DNA of 27,494 nucleotides from Brachionus koreanus (Eukaryota; Rotifera; Eurotatoria; Ploima; Brachionidae). Below the pieces are notes generated by a model. It had not been told where the DNA came from, searched no databases, and was given only the letters and a program-made list of their open reading frames with translations. The position numbers and the translations under genes were made by a program. The DNA lies in NCBI GenBank assembly GCA_016987375.1, contig PJRA01000198.1:1614731-1642224 (forward strand), in the 5' to 3' direction. Of this stretch, positions 22,401 to 27,494 are shown in pieces (position 1 is the first letter of the stretch; each line of letters begins with the position of its first letter).

Positions 22401-24271
22401 ACCTTAAGTTTTAGTTTGATTTATGTCAATTAAACAAATAGGGAAAAAATGTAATTTCTATCGAACATTAAATTAATTGAGAAAGATAGATTTTATTCAA
22501 TTTTAATTAAAAAAAAATTTCAAATTTTAGCATTTTGTTTCTTTAAAAAAAAGACTTTTTAATCAATTTACAAATAGAGCTTTTTTTTTTTCATTTTTTT
22601 GTATGCGAAAATTTTTCTTATGAATATCTATCTTTTAGGAAAAGAATAGAAGCAAATAGCTTAGTTGTAGTGGTCTAAATTTCCCCATTAATCTCATGGT
22701 CAAAGCTTTTTGTTAGCATAGCTTTCAATAAATATTTGCTGGTCATGAATTTTGATCTCTCAAATAGTGGATCCATTTTGTGAATCAAAAATGGAACTGA
22801 TATCTACAAGTATTTGTAAAACAAATTTATTCAAGAAGAGACTTAATCTAGGATTTTATTAAGCAAATTTTTTTGAATAATAGAATTTTTCCTTGATTTA
22901 AAAAAAAGCCTCAATCAGAATTTGAAAACAAGAAAATTATATTGTTTCGATATTTGTTGTTTTTTATTAGCATAAGTTGATATTAAACCTGATATGTTGC
23001 AATTCGATAAAATATTTGAGAATTTTTAGCGAAAAAAATTTTTTTTTTCAATAAAAGAAAAACAATAGCTTTGTTGAAATTAATGACTAGTTAAAACAAA
23101 ATTTTTTCATTTATTTTTTCAATTAATTTTTAAAATTTTTAATTTGACAAAAATTTCAATGCCGTTTTAGCTAAATAAAAAAAAAAATCTAACTCTTATT
23201 TGCATTAAAAATTTTTAAAAATTGAAAAAAAAAATTACTATTTTATTTATTGATTTTTAGCAATTTAAACTAAGTGTCAAATAATTTGATGTTTTTTTTT
23301 AGGTACGAGCGAACTCGTGCAAAATAATGAGATGCTACGACACACAAACATAGATCAAGCGGAAAGGGACAAAGTGTTGGTCGAGTCGTTGCGGGACACA
23401 CAAAACCATGATTTATCAATAGAAAAACATGAGCTGTCTTGTTTGAACAATGAAAATAAAACACAAATAGAAAGAAGCAATGGTGATAATTTGATGAATG
23501 TGCTGAGCAGTAGTACGTCTAGTTCAATTGAGGACATTGTCTATGACGATTCGCTACAAGGCGAATCGTTCGAATCAGATAGGTAAAGATTTAATTAAAA
23601 ATCTTTCAAGCATTTTTTGATCAAATTGTTTACGTCATCTTTGATAGATTTAACTTTTCCCATATTTTGATTTTCCCAAAAGATATCTAGCCTAATCACG
23701 CTACAAATATTTTATTATTAATTCATTCTTTATTCGACAAGTTAAAAAACATAAAAAAAATAGTAACATATGTAGCTGCTAGCATGTAGGCAACATATTA
23801 AACTAGCTAAATTATAAAGACCTCTAATTTATGGACAGAATTATATAAAACCAATAAGTGTCATATTTCACCACTTGATAAGAAAATAAAAACAAATTTA
23901 ATTTTTACTTTTATTTGATTTATAGGAAGCAAATAAAAAGTAAAATTAGAAAAAAAAAAATCTCAATTAATTATGTCAATTGTCCATGAGTGGTCCCATT
24001 TGTACGAATTCAGTCTGAGGACTATTATTAAATTTTTTTTTCCAAATAAAGCTAAAACGAAAAAAATTTGATTATTTATTAAATTAATTTATTTTTTGTT
24101 TTAGTTTAATGCTAGATTGTGACAAAAAGCAGCCAAATAAACGAGATGACAGATCGGAATTGAAAGAAACAAGTACATGCGAAGCCAAATTGTCATTTGT
24201 CAGCGATCAGGACTCAATGTCAAACATGGATTTAGTAAAATTGAATATCGATGAAACAAGACTTGATGCAG
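4234..24271 (+). CDS. Kinesin-3 family motor, KIF16B/STARD9 subfamily, multi-exon, 5' and probably 3' incomplete
   Basis: Predicted plus-end-directed microtubule motor. KIF16B carries early endosomes through a PX domain, and STARD9 is a giant mitotic/ciliary kinesin. Exons: 4234-4440, 5116-5188, 5239-5306, 5370-5641, 5697-5794, 6730-6834, [gap], 11775-11938, 11991-12128, 12183-12262, 12326-12430, 12486-12589, 12651-12668, 15164-15276, 15494-16064, 16578-16750, 18534-18653, 18765-19286, 23303-23582, 24105-24271. They encode about 1,125 residues. All phases agree except across the gap after 6834. The motor part has [23 protein letters not shown], the INKSL-LGNVI helix and [15 protein letters not shown]. 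The FHA part ends in [12 protein letters not shown], closely like KIF16B FRFNHPKEAAKL. The tail after the FHA domain is low-complexity, with no clear coiled coil and no PX or START domain in the window. Subfamily assignment is confident. The single-gene model for the tail rests on phase agreement only. Confidence 0.8.
4441..5115. other. Kinesin intron, 675 bp
   Basis: AT-rich. It contains one diverged copy of the dispersed repeat (4565-4600). The open stretch at 4827-5090 is poly-Lys/Phe/Asn from A/T runs and is not supported as coding. Confidence 0.6.
4565..4600 (+). repeat. Dispersed intronic repeat, diverged single copy
   Basis: GGACATATATGACAAACTTA followed by AAGCCTAG and a T-run. It shares the core TGACAAACTTAA and CCTAGATTTTTTT with the copies near 6.6 kb and 9.4 kb. 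Confidence 0.6.
5116..5188 (+). CDS. Kinesin exon: switch I
   Basis: Encodes [20 protein letters not shown] then TFIQ. SSRSH is the switch I core that contacts nucleotide phosphate. The residue aligned with the usual Asn of N-x-x-SSRSH is His here (HDKSSRSH). The exon is bounded by AATAG and the donor GTAAGC. Confidence 0.9.
5239..5306 (+). CDS. Kinesin exon: beta-7 to switch II
   Basis: Encodes [20 protein letters not shown] then AG, ending in AG that joins the next exon to give Ser, so switch II reads DLAGSE across the splice. KIF16B has AKFDSEMPCETVSK at the same place. The introns on both sides are only 50 and 63 bp. Confidence 0.92.
5370..5641 (+). CDS. Kinesin exon: alpha-4, loop 12, alpha-5, microtubule-binding face
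   Basis: Encodes [36 protein letters not shown] and later [27 protein letters not shown]. These are the kinesin alpha-4/alpha-5 signatures that touch tubulin. Loop 12 between ILAES and FVPYRDS is about 28 residues, Ser-rich with scattered Lys ([21 protein letters not shown]), instead of the compact Lys cluster typical of kinesin-3. It starts after an A-rich acceptor (AAAAAAAAAG) lacking a pyrimidine tract and ends at A before GTAAGC. Confidence 0.95.
5697..5794 (+). CDS. Kinesin exon: alpha-6 and neck linker
   Basis: Encodes [20 protein letters not shown] and [12 protein letters not shown], matching KIF16B ISPADVNYGETLSTLRYANR and AKNIINKPTINE. The junction codon AAT gives the usual MIANISP. 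The donor is GTAATT. Confidence 0.93.
5795..6539. other. Kinesin intron, left part
   Basis: AT-rich DNA with no ORF. A short stretch near 6440-6465 (TTTATTTTTTCTTTGATA) resembles one at 9471-9488 (TTTATTTTTTCGTTGATA). Both lie close to copies of the dispersed repeat, suggesting the repeat belongs to a larger degraded unit. Confidence 0.4.
6540..6707 (+). repeat. Three tandem-like copies of the dispersed intronic repeat
   Basis: Copies at 6540-6571, 6609-6642 and 6673-6707 share ACATGACAAACTTAATACCTA and a T-run. The CTTAATA cores are 69 and 65 bp apart. The third copy is the most diverged (ACAAGCTTAATACTTAG). The last copy ends only about 20 bp before the acceptor of the neck exon, so it lies in the branch-point/pyrimidine zone of that intron. 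Confidence 0.7.
6730..6834 (+). CDS. Kinesin exon: neck helix
   Basis: Encodes [20 protein letters not shown] then [18 protein letters not shown]16B reads D-NVKLIRELRAEIARLK-LL here, the short kinesin-3 neck coil. It is bounded by TTCCTTTTAG and the strong donor GTAAGT, ending in phase 0. The following intron, as modelled, is about 4.9 kb and hosts an antisense gene. Confidence 0.9.
6835..7202. other. Kinesin intron, 3' flank of the nested antisense gene
   Basis: No + strand coding signal is seen. For the - strand nested gene this is the 3' flank. TTTATT at 6941-6946 is an AATAAA polyadenylation signal on that strand, about 260 nt past its stop. The 60-codon - strand open stretch at 6874-7056 is Phe/Lys-rich A/T noise. 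Confidence 0.4.
7203..8471 (-). CDS. Nested single-exon gene, 422-residue acidic/polar protein with RPKSA repeats, function unknown
   Basis: An uninterrupted ORF much richer in G+C than the surrounding DNA, so it is almost certainly coding. It lies antisense in the intron after the kinesin neck exon. The protein is largely disordered. A repeated motif RPKSA-x-x-N-x-x-RY occurs at residues 31-42 and 85-96. An acidic block lies at about 105-136 ([12 protein letters not shown]), then a Lys block (KKKSKNKTK), a Thr/Ser homopolymeric region at about 222-240, a second acidic patch at 277-296, and Ser/Thr/Asn-rich ends. No enzyme fold, signal peptide or membrane segment is visible. The first Met (8471) is chosen because the frame is open from there; Met29, just before the first RPKSA, is the alternative start. 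No family is recognised. A cytoskeletal or ciliary disordered protein is only a guess from style. Confidence 0.85.
   Translation of the reverse strand: MLVEVLSNQQEQKTTNSDSDSRENIYARMERPKSAKYNLERYKKASAHASRFNRAQNYSESSEPPAQHADLRYQASKSAYVGRLRPKSARHNPDRYNRQEAIAQDEVVDADEDDLDDLEGLLIGEEDSASELDSDSVSAEAKKKSKNKTKLLSKRVVNARLTVGPQIPLNSMPNKTSHLNTYTTFRPTAVTTNYSTNHAGLKVVHLHPDKENESLDQTNGSINTTTTTNSSSSSSTSSSKQIQPVLQEHIDNTDKNRFKNSHIEATSRDLLNEWLKNDDDVDINVKNENDDFVVDENLIYSSKYQKNAKTSRFGRGPISGRTTRSDYSSNSSFSHTKTSDSSAFYNREKSTMSDPWAKRNPALIAQNVLLKHRAELEQISAVNRANNTSRTSNTPSILSHTTTTNTNTLNRCLLPDTKYFKK
8537..8566. promoter_or_regulatory. Inverted repeat GGTCACA...TGTGACC upstream of the nested gene
   Basis: Perfect 7-bp arms at 8537-8543 and 8560-8566, with a 16-bp spacer, lie 66-95 bp upstream of the nested gene's ATG on its strand. 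The arms resemble nuclear-receptor half-sites (GGTCA) arranged face to face. Position makes a promoter element possible. There is no other evidence and no clear TATA box. Confidence 0.25.
8567..9350. other. Kinesin intron, no gene seen
   Basis: AT-rich. It contains a pyrimidine microsatellite (CTTT/CT-rich, 9133-9168). At 8739-8752 a 14-nt segment (GAACAGCTACAACA) is flanked by TTTATTTAG and GTTTGT. Its phase (0 in, 2 out) would bridge the neck and FHA exons, but it is too short to be believed without transcripts. Confidence 0.4.
9351..9466 (+). repeat. Two copies of the dispersed intronic repeat
   Basis: Copies at 9351-9384 and 9434-9466 share CAGACATGACAAACTTAATA and CCTAGA/CCAAGA. The cores are 84 bp apart. 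They are the best-conserved members of the family in the window, lying about 2.7 kb from the 6.6-kb cluster with the nested gene in between. Confidence 0.75.
9467..11321. other. Kinesin intron, no confident gene
   Basis: AT-rich DNA with a (GA)n tract at 10199-10222. Two small coding-like stretches were seen. One is at about 10077-10183 ([20 protein letters not shown]..., stop TGA). The other is at 11056-11124 ([20 protein letters not shown], stop TAG), after a TTTTTTAG acceptor. Neither has a donor site or a link to neighbours, so neither is called. Confidence 0.4.
11322..11572 (+). CDS. Orphan terminal-exon-like segment, unknown product
   Basis: Open in one frame after TATTGCTAG (11313-11321), beginning [19 protein letters not shown] and ending at TAA 11570-11572. 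Residues such as [20 protein letters not shown] and [20 protein letters not shown] have normal protein composition, unlike the chance ORFs nearby. Overlapping AATAAA signals follow at 11622-11631, as expected for a last exon. It does not resemble any part of KIF16B/STARD9 between neck and FHA, and its entry phase (1) does not match the neck exon (phase 0). An internal donor at CA|GTGGGT (phase 2) would fit the FHA exon entry, so use as an internal kinesin exon cannot be excluded. Alternatives are the last exon of a second nested gene, or a retrocopied 3' end. Confidence 0.45.
11775..11938 (+). CDS. Kinesin exon: FHA domain, first part
   Basis: Encodes [40 protein letters not shown] and [17 protein letters not shown]16B has LPHLIGIDDDLLSTGIILYH and VGRDDAST at this place. 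The conserved Gly-Arg of FHA domains is Gly-Lys here. It enters in phase 2 (one base, C) after TTCTGAACAG and leaves in phase 1 at GTAAAT. Confidence 0.92.
11991..12128 (+). CDS. Kinesin exon: FHA domain, core
   Basis: Encodes [20 protein letters not shown] then [14 protein letters not shown] and KFKLTQ. The FHA signatures S-x-x-H (SDTH) and NG are both present. KIF16B reads SEHCIFENIGGTVTLIP and CSVNG. The exon ends CAAG before a GC donor (GCAAGA). Confidence 0.93.
12129..12182 (+). other. GC-AG intron, 54 bp
   Basis: The frame and the FHA alignment (LTQ-GDVI) require the exon to end at CAAG, followed by GCAAGA. The intron ends TTCTCTTAG. No GT in the vicinity gives an open joined frame, because reading on meets TAG at 12145-12147. 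The remaining donor bases match the strict consensus expected of GC introns. Confidence 0.8.
12183..12262 (+). CDS. Kinesin exon: FHA domain, end
   Basis: Encodes [20 protein letters not shown] and KLAQSDK, almost the KIF16B/STARD9 signature FRFNHP-EAA-L. The exon ends in phase 0 at GTAATT. Confidence 0.93.
12326..12430 (+). CDS. Kinesin exon: post-FHA Ser-rich segment
   Basis: Encodes [20 protein letters not shown] and [15 protein letters not shown]. The position and the SxSLxxL style match the linker after the FHA domain in KIF16B (SFSLSMTDLS). Basic-Ser motifs suggest phosphorylation sites. Phase 0 at both ends: acceptor TTCTAAAG, donor GTAAGA. Confidence 0.8.
12486..12589 (+). CDS. Kinesin exon: RSxS-rich segment
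   Basis: Encodes [20 protein letters not shown] and [22 protein letters not shown] resembles basophilic-kinase or 14-3-3-type sites. It begins after GCTTCTAG and ends AA before GTACTT (phase 2). Confidence 0.75.
12651..12668 (+). CDS. Kinesin microexon, 18 nt
   Basis: Lies between TTTATTTTAG and GTAAAA. Together with its flanks it encodes NFINEI plus the first two bases of Arg. It is needed to keep the frame: the previous exon ends AA and the next begins with a single G that completes AGG. Both splice sites are good. Skipping it would also keep the frame (AA+G gives Lys), so it could be alternative. Confidence 0.6.
12669..15163. other. Kinesin intron, 2.5 kb
   Basis: AT-rich throughout, with no ORF above noise. 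A less biased patch at about 13860-14090 contains TTTATATAAAG (13931-13941) and few homopolymers. It might be regulatory, but no exon is visible there. Confidence 0.4.
15164..15276 (+). CDS. Kinesin exon: tail segment
   Basis: Encodes [20 protein letters not shown] then [17 protein letters not shown], a polar helical stretch and the closest thing to a coiled coil in the tail. It enters with G (completing Arg) after TTTCTAAAG and leaves in phase 1 at GTTAGT, the same donor type as the first visible exon. Confidence 0.75.
15494..16064 (+). CDS. Kinesin exon: large tail exon with Cys motif
   Basis: Continues [20 protein letters not shown], then a Leu-rich helical segment ([20 protein letters not shown]), a [12 protein letters not shown] cluster (C-x3-C-x3-C-x2-C), [14 protein letters not shown] and a closing [10 protein letters not shown] before basic RGRARKK. 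No named domain is recognised. The chosen donor AAGAA|GTATAT is the phase-2 GT matching the next exon. The 12-base A-run at 16018-16029 just before it is a possible slippage or sequencing-error site, so the last 12 codons are less certain. Confidence 0.7.
16065..16577. other. Kinesin intron, 513 bp
   Basis: AT-rich with long T-runs. Around 16422-16490 there is a less biased patch containing two small hairpins (GCGG-AATAAA-CCGC and AGGAC-AA-GTCCT). It looked tRNA-like but does not fold as one. Confidence 0.4.
16578..16750 (+). CDS. Kinesin exon: basic/Ser-rich tail exon, with alternative stop at 16785
   Basis: Encodes [38 protein letters not shown] and [19 protein letters not shown]. The donor AAA|GTATTT (phase 1) joins to 18534 giving Asn. 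If the intron is retained the frame reads [11 protein letters not shown] and stops at 16783-16785, giving a shorter protein. A second frame across 16580-16728 ([15 protein letters not shown]...) is also open, but it stops earlier and does not fit the incoming phase. Confidence 0.65.
16786..18533. other. Kinesin intron, about 1.8 kb
   Basis: No ORF. It contains a GCCCTAGGGC palindrome near 17032-17042, a (GT)n tract at 17205-17218 and long A/T runs. No AATAAA lies in the first 300 bp after the alternative stop at 16785; only ATTAAA variants appear near 17053 and 17102. Confidence 0.4.
18534..18653 (+). CDS. Kinesin exon: Cys/His-containing tail segment
   Basis: Encodes [20 protein letters not shown] then [19 protein letters not shown]. 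It contains CC-x4-C and HxH, which might bind metal together with the Cys clusters in neighbouring exons. Flanks are TTATTTTTAG and GTAACA, phases 1 and 1. Confidence 0.65.
18765..19286 (+). CDS. Kinesin exon: large tail exon with C-x2-C-x2-C-x-C
   Basis: Encodes [20 protein letters not shown], then [20 protein letters not shown] leading into [12 protein letters not shown], a tight Cys cluster. Then comes a basic Ser/Asn-rich half with [15 protein letters not shown] and a closing acidic [20 protein letters not shown]. The C+G content is above the surrounding DNA, supporting coding use. Flanks are TTGTTTTAG and GTACTA, phases 1 and 1. Confidence 0.75.
19287..20199. other. Kinesin intron, left part
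   Basis: AT-rich, nothing recognised. The whole intron to 23302 is about 4 kb and carries the LINE fragment described next. Confidence 0.4.
20200..20620 (-). mobile_element. LINE ORF2 C-terminal fragment
   Basis: A 117-codon - strand ORF (20553-20200) is in frame with additional upstream codons ([20 protein letters not shown]). The layout KRAVGI-K-SR---LLEAL, then [19 protein letters not shown], resembles the region after the reverse transcriptase in CR1/RTE-like LINEs of invertebrates (KR-LG-s-rsrt--L--AL-IEP---Y--K--F--RL). It ends with [20 protein letters not shown] and a stop. The open length suggests a younger copy than the one at 2.6-3.1 kb. The family call is from pattern memory only. 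Confidence 0.55.
20621..23302. other. Kinesin intron, right part
   Basis: AT-rich. A patch at 21180-21240 (GGCTGAAAGGAGGGACTAAG...) is less biased but matches nothing I know. No exon or RNA gene is seen. Confidence 0.4.
23303..23582 (+). CDS. Kinesin exon: acidic/polar tail segment
   Basis: Encodes [40 protein letters not shown] and, after a Ser run ([17 protein letters not shown]), [10 protein letters not shown]. It is hydrophilic and probably disordered. Flanks are TTTTTTTTTTAG and GTAAAG. Entry phase 1 matches the exon ending 19286, 4 kb upstream, and the exit is phase 2. Confidence 0.7.
24105..24271 (+). CDS. Kinesin exon: last confidently chained tail exon
   Basis: Encodes [40 protein letters not shown] and [15 protein letters not shown]. 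The acceptor TTTTGTTTTAG gives Ser with the preceding AG. Three ends are possible: a GC donor at AG|GCAAGT (24271, near-perfect consensus), a GT donor at CAA|GTATTT (24275), or reading through to TAA at 24340-24342. The GC option leaves in phase 1, which would fit a candidate short exon from about 24431 (DRAGSVMRKISNKLKT), although its acceptor is poor. Confidence 0.65.
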
Positions 24272-24682
24272 GCAAGTATTTTGCGTTCAAGCAAACTAAA
24301 CTCTTTGAAATAACAAATATGTCCCTTCTATTTTTCATTTAATCAACCAACTAGTTTTAAATATTATCTCTTTGTTTCAAGAAAAATAAGCTTAAATCAT
24401 AACAAAATCCATGACTGAACTTGGCAATAGACAGAGCGGGTTCGGTGATGCGTAAAATTTCAAATAAGTTAAAGACAGTCAATATTAGTTTTTTATTTGG
24501 TTTAATATATATATATATATTATATGTTTTGAGAAGATAAGGATTTTGTTGGTCTATTCCATTAAGTATAATTTTTTTTTTGTTGGCTTATGGTACAAAG
24601 CTAAATAAATATCCATTGGAAATACATGTCTATAAATAAAAGCCAAGTTAAGAGATGTGAAATTTTGTCGCACGAGTGAAAT
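24272..24682. other. Stretch between the last chained exon and the ATG-led exon
   Basis: It contains a coding-like segment at about 24429-24480 and an (AT)n run at 24504-24525. AATAAA at about 24604 could end a read-through transcript terminating at 24342. Confidence 0.35.
24631..24638 (+). promoter_or_regulatory. TATA box upstream of the ATG at 24683
   Basis: TATAAATA lies 45-52 bp upstream of an ATG that has an in-frame TGA two codons before it. The spacing would put transcription start around 24660-24665. In DNA this AT-rich such a match is weak evidence by itself. Confidence 0.35.
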
Positions 24683-25031
24683 ATGTCCTTTTTGAATTTA
24701 ATAAAAAAACGACTGTTGAACCAGTCTCGCAGTCAAGAGCAAGCAGTGGACGATGGGCCAACTATAAGTCGTCACATTAGCCATAGTGAACAAAGACTCA
24801 GCTCTTCGAATACTTTTAAATTGTTTAAAAATTTCAAAAAAAAGTGGAAGAGCTCGTTCTCTATCGGCCAAAGTGACCATTTAGGCAATCAAGACTCGAA
24901 CGCCCACCTAACTGTAAATAGAAAATTAGGCAAAAAGTTTTTTTCATTACACAAATTGTACAAAAGCAAAAATGGCATGTCTAAAAAATATTCTATTCCT
25001 AAACTTTTCAAAAAAAGAATCAATAAAGTCA
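24683..25031 (+). CDS. Lys/Ser-rich first coding exon of a second transcript or alternative start
   Basis: Begins MSFLNLIKKRLLNQSRSQEQ and continues to FKLFKNFKKKWKSSFSIG, KLGKKFFSLHKLYKSKNGMS and KYSIPKLFKKRINKV. It ends in phase 1 at a perfect donor (GTAAGT, 25032). TGA at 24677-24679 blocks the frame just upstream with no AG between, so it cannot be an ordinary downstream kinesin exon using this full frame. ATG initiation behind the TATA box is the simplest reading. It is strongly basic, with repeated KLxK/FKxFKKK motifs and no recognised domain. The continuation lies beyond the window or was not found in it. Confidence 0.55.
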
Positions 25032-25449
25032 GTAAGTATTGTTTTAATGAAAAGTTTTTTTTTTTTTTTTTCAAAAAAGTCATCAAATACAAATAAAAAT
25101 CGAGCAAAAATTCTTTCATTTTTGATAGATTAAAATTTACTAAAATTAAATAGCAGGTGGTGCCGTATTAGTTATTACTTAGAAATGGAAAAAATTAAAT
25201 CAAAATAATTTTTTTTAATCCTTATTTTATTATGTGTTGAAAATTATTTTTTGTATAAAGACAAAACGCAGTTATAAACTAATAGATCTCAATTTTGTCT
25301 GATGCCTAACACCATCAGTGATCTTTATTTTTTTAATAAACCATTTCATCTATTATTTCATTACTAGCAAAACAAAAATATTTTTATCATTCTAAAATAA
25401 CGATGTTTTGCTCTTTATAAAGGCGATTTCCAGTCACATTTTCGATAAG

Positions 25450-25765
25450 AAATTTTCATTTTAGCAAATTGTAGACTAATGGAAGAATGATGAACACTGA
25501 ATTATTGTTTGTCAATTTTTTGAGTTTAGCCAGTTATTCTTTGCTCCATGATATTGGACGACCAGAATTTTTTTTATTTGTTGACTTTGGGCTTTTAGCT
25601 CTCGATTGATATAGTTATATGCCATCTTTCTACAAATGCCTTACTGGATAAAGTGATTCGCAACATAAGCTTTTGAAATATTTGGTTTATTTACAAAATA
25701 GTTTTTCACCCTTTTCCAAGAGCGAGTCTTTCAGCACCAGTTAAAAATTTTTTCAAATGTATTGA
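25450..25765 (-). mobile_element. Degraded Tc1/mariner-type transposase N-terminal fragment
   Basis: Reading the - strand from about 25750 gives ERLALGKG, then KAYVANHFIQ (25670-25644), FVERWHITI and KPKVNK in shifted frames. SGRPISWSKE, a stop and LAKLKKLTNNNSVFII follow (about 25566-25500). The order helix-turn-helix, then the RSGRP linker, then a second helix set is the N-terminal DNA-binding plan of Tc1/mariner transposases. Several frameshifts and stops make it dead. The catalytic DDE part is absent, so it does not pair with the fragment at 2 kb as one element. Confidence 0.6.
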
Positions 25766-25834
25766 TCATTGTTGAAATTTGAAAAATTTTTATAGTAGCA
25801 AAGTTAAATTAAGTTTCGTTAAATTAACTAATTA

Positions 25835-25850
25835 TGTAACACCCGTTACA
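25835..25850. repeat. Short palindrome TGTAAC-ACCC-GTTACA
   Basis: Perfect 6-bp arms around a 4-base centre, about 80 bp beyond the Tc1-type fragment. It might be a leftover terminus of that element, but no partner was found on its other side. Confidence 0.3.
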
Positions 25851-25998
25851 AATTATTTTTTTTTATAAAAAAAATACCAAGAATATATTAATTATTGATT
25901 TGATTTACTGAAATAAATGTATTTTGTAGACCAGAAATGACTTGGAGGGAAACAATCATGAAAGAAAGAGTTTTGTTTTAGATAAAAAAAGGATTAAA

Positions 25999-26050
25999 AA
26001 GTAATATTAAGTAATATTAAGTAAGTATAAAGTATAAAGTAATATTAAGT
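25999..26050 (+). repeat. Compound tandem repeat (GTAATATTAA / AAGTATA)
   Basis: Two head-to-tail GTAATATTAA units, then two AAGTATA-type units, then GTAATATTAAGT again. A small minisatellite in non-coding DNA. Confidence 0.7.
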
Positions 26051-27494
26051 TTGTTTCGCCAAGAAGCAGTATTTTTTTAATTGCTTTTTATTTTAGTTAA
26101 TTTTCATTTATCAAAAAATAAATAATTTTTTTTCGATTTTTATTTGAAATTCACAATACCTAAAAAATATTATTTCAATATTTTCAAATAAAATAACTTT
26201 TTTTTATTATTATTTACCAATTGACACCGAGCTTGTTTACAAAAATTGTAAAAATCTAATAAATCAATAAATTCAAGTTATTTTAAACTGATAAAATTTT
26301 TTATTGACTTTCAATTTTGTCTAAAATTTGATCTGAATTTATGAGCAACAGACAAATTATGACAACAATGAAATCTTTTTCTTCAGCAAGTTTAAAAATT
26401 GATTGTTAAATTTTTTTGTGCTAAATCTGAAATTTTCTTCTCAAAATTTTTAATTATATATGCAAATATAGATCTTAGAATTAATCACTACTTGTACCTG
26501 TAATCACATAAATAAAAGAAAAAACAAATTTTCAAAAATCTTAAATCTCAGAATGTTTTTTGTTCGAATCATCAGCATAATAAAACAGGATTAGCACAAA
26601 TTAAAACACAATTTTAGTTTATTTAAGCTTAAATAATTTATAAAATTATTTTTTAGACAAAATTTGCTAAACAAGTGTTTTATTTATTTGCACTAAAACC
26701 TGAACTGTTTTTGTCAATTAGATCATAATCGATTTTTTTAAAATTTCCTAAATAAAATAAATATATATCTAAATGATTGTTGAATATAGGACCTAAATGG
26801 AGAAATACTCAATATTTTAGGCGTTGTTTAATTTCGTAATTAGCACGCAAGACTAGTGTACGTAATTGTGGCGCTAATTTTCAAATACGTGATAAAAAGC
26901 TTATTTTTTGAGCAAAATTATCTAAAATTTTATATTTTTAAATAATTAAAAATCTAATTTTGTAGCAAAATCGAGGTCAATAAAATCAAAATATTTGATA
27001 AGTCTAATTTAGCTTTAAATGCAAAAATTTACTTCGTGACCACCAAACTAAAATATTTGTCAATTTATAAGTTAATAAGCAAGTAGTTTGAAACCAAAAA
27101 ATGTTATTTATCTTGACTTATTGGCATAAATCAGCAATTAAAGCAACAATTAGGCAAAATGAGTTTTTATTTTATTTTTTTTCTTTGCTTCTTTTATTAT
27201 CAATCATAGTAATAAATTAAGAATTATTACATAATAAATTTATTTAATTCTAAAATAAAATAGCTTCCAAAAGTTTATTCTAAGTTTTGAATACATATAT
27301 TGTGTAGATGAAAAAAGCCTTTTAGTCATTTAATTGTATTTTTCTAAGCCCTTTTTTTTTTAAAATCAAATGGTGTTATTTGCCTATTTGAAATATTTAA
27401 TGTGCAAAAGGTTTGTTCTTTTCGACATCATCTTGAGCTCTTATCAATAGAAAAATATTTTTCAAATATTTAATCTGAAAAAAAGCTCAAGTTT
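26051..27494. other. AT-rich non-coding right edge
   Basis: No exon, RNA gene or repeat recognised. A less biased patch at 26820-26890 (TTTTAGGCGTTGTTTAATTTCG...) has no usable frame. If the exon ending at 25031 continues, its next exon is outside the window. Confidence 0.4.

Noticed and set aside
23270..23537. - strand ORFs opposite the exon at 23303
   Set aside because: Antisense shadows of a Ser/Asp/Glu-rich exon giving Leu/Ser-rich noise.
1..27494. CRISPR arrays, bacterial operons or phage modules
   Set aside because: The DNA is clearly eukaryotic, with spliced genes and LINE/mariner remnants; no regular short repeats with unique spacers of CRISPR type were seen.

Overview
The window is nuclear DNA of an AT-rich invertebrate animal. 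It has spliced genes with introns from about 50 bp to several kb, a metazoan-type kinesin-3 gene, an intronic nested gene and decayed LINE, mariner and Tc1 copies. The base composition, intron style and LINE C-terminus fit a monogonont rotifer such as Brachionus, or a similar lophotrochozoan, but that is a guess from style and not a database match.

Main gene (+ strand, 4234 to at least 24271): a large kinesin-3 motor of the KIF16B/STARD9 subfamily, entered in the middle of the motor domain. I can chain 19 exons. Six (4234-6834) encode the C-terminal half of the motor and the neck. Three (11775-12262) encode an FHA domain. Ten more (12326-24271) encode a long Ser/Asn/Lys-rich tail with three Cys-rich patches. 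Every join keeps the reading frame except the link between the neck exon and the FHA exon, where a piece is missing. The P-loop half of the motor lies upstream of the window, and no PX or START lipid-binding domain is seen before the right edge.

Nested in the roughly 4.9-kb intron after the neck exon is a single-exon gene on the opposite strand (8471 to 7203, 422 codons). It is acidic and polar, unrecognised, and carries two RPKSA-type repeats. The same intron holds an orphan open segment with a stop codon and polyadenylation signals (11322-11572).

The left 4.2 kb is intronic or upstream debris: a 625-bp MITE with bipartite terminal inverted repeats (901-1525), a broken mariner transposase (about 1965-2390, - strand), a broken LINE reverse transcriptase (about 2600-3150, - strand) and a short ORF with two in-frame stops (3713-3919). 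A LINE C-terminal fragment (about 20200-20620, - strand) and a Tc1/mariner N-terminal fragment (about 25450-25765, - strand) lie further right. A repeat unit (about 30 bp, core TGACAAACTTAATACCTAG) occurs six times in three introns. At the right end, an ATG-initiated Lys-rich exon behind a TATA box (24683-25031) may start another transcript. The rest is AT-rich intron in which I see no genes.
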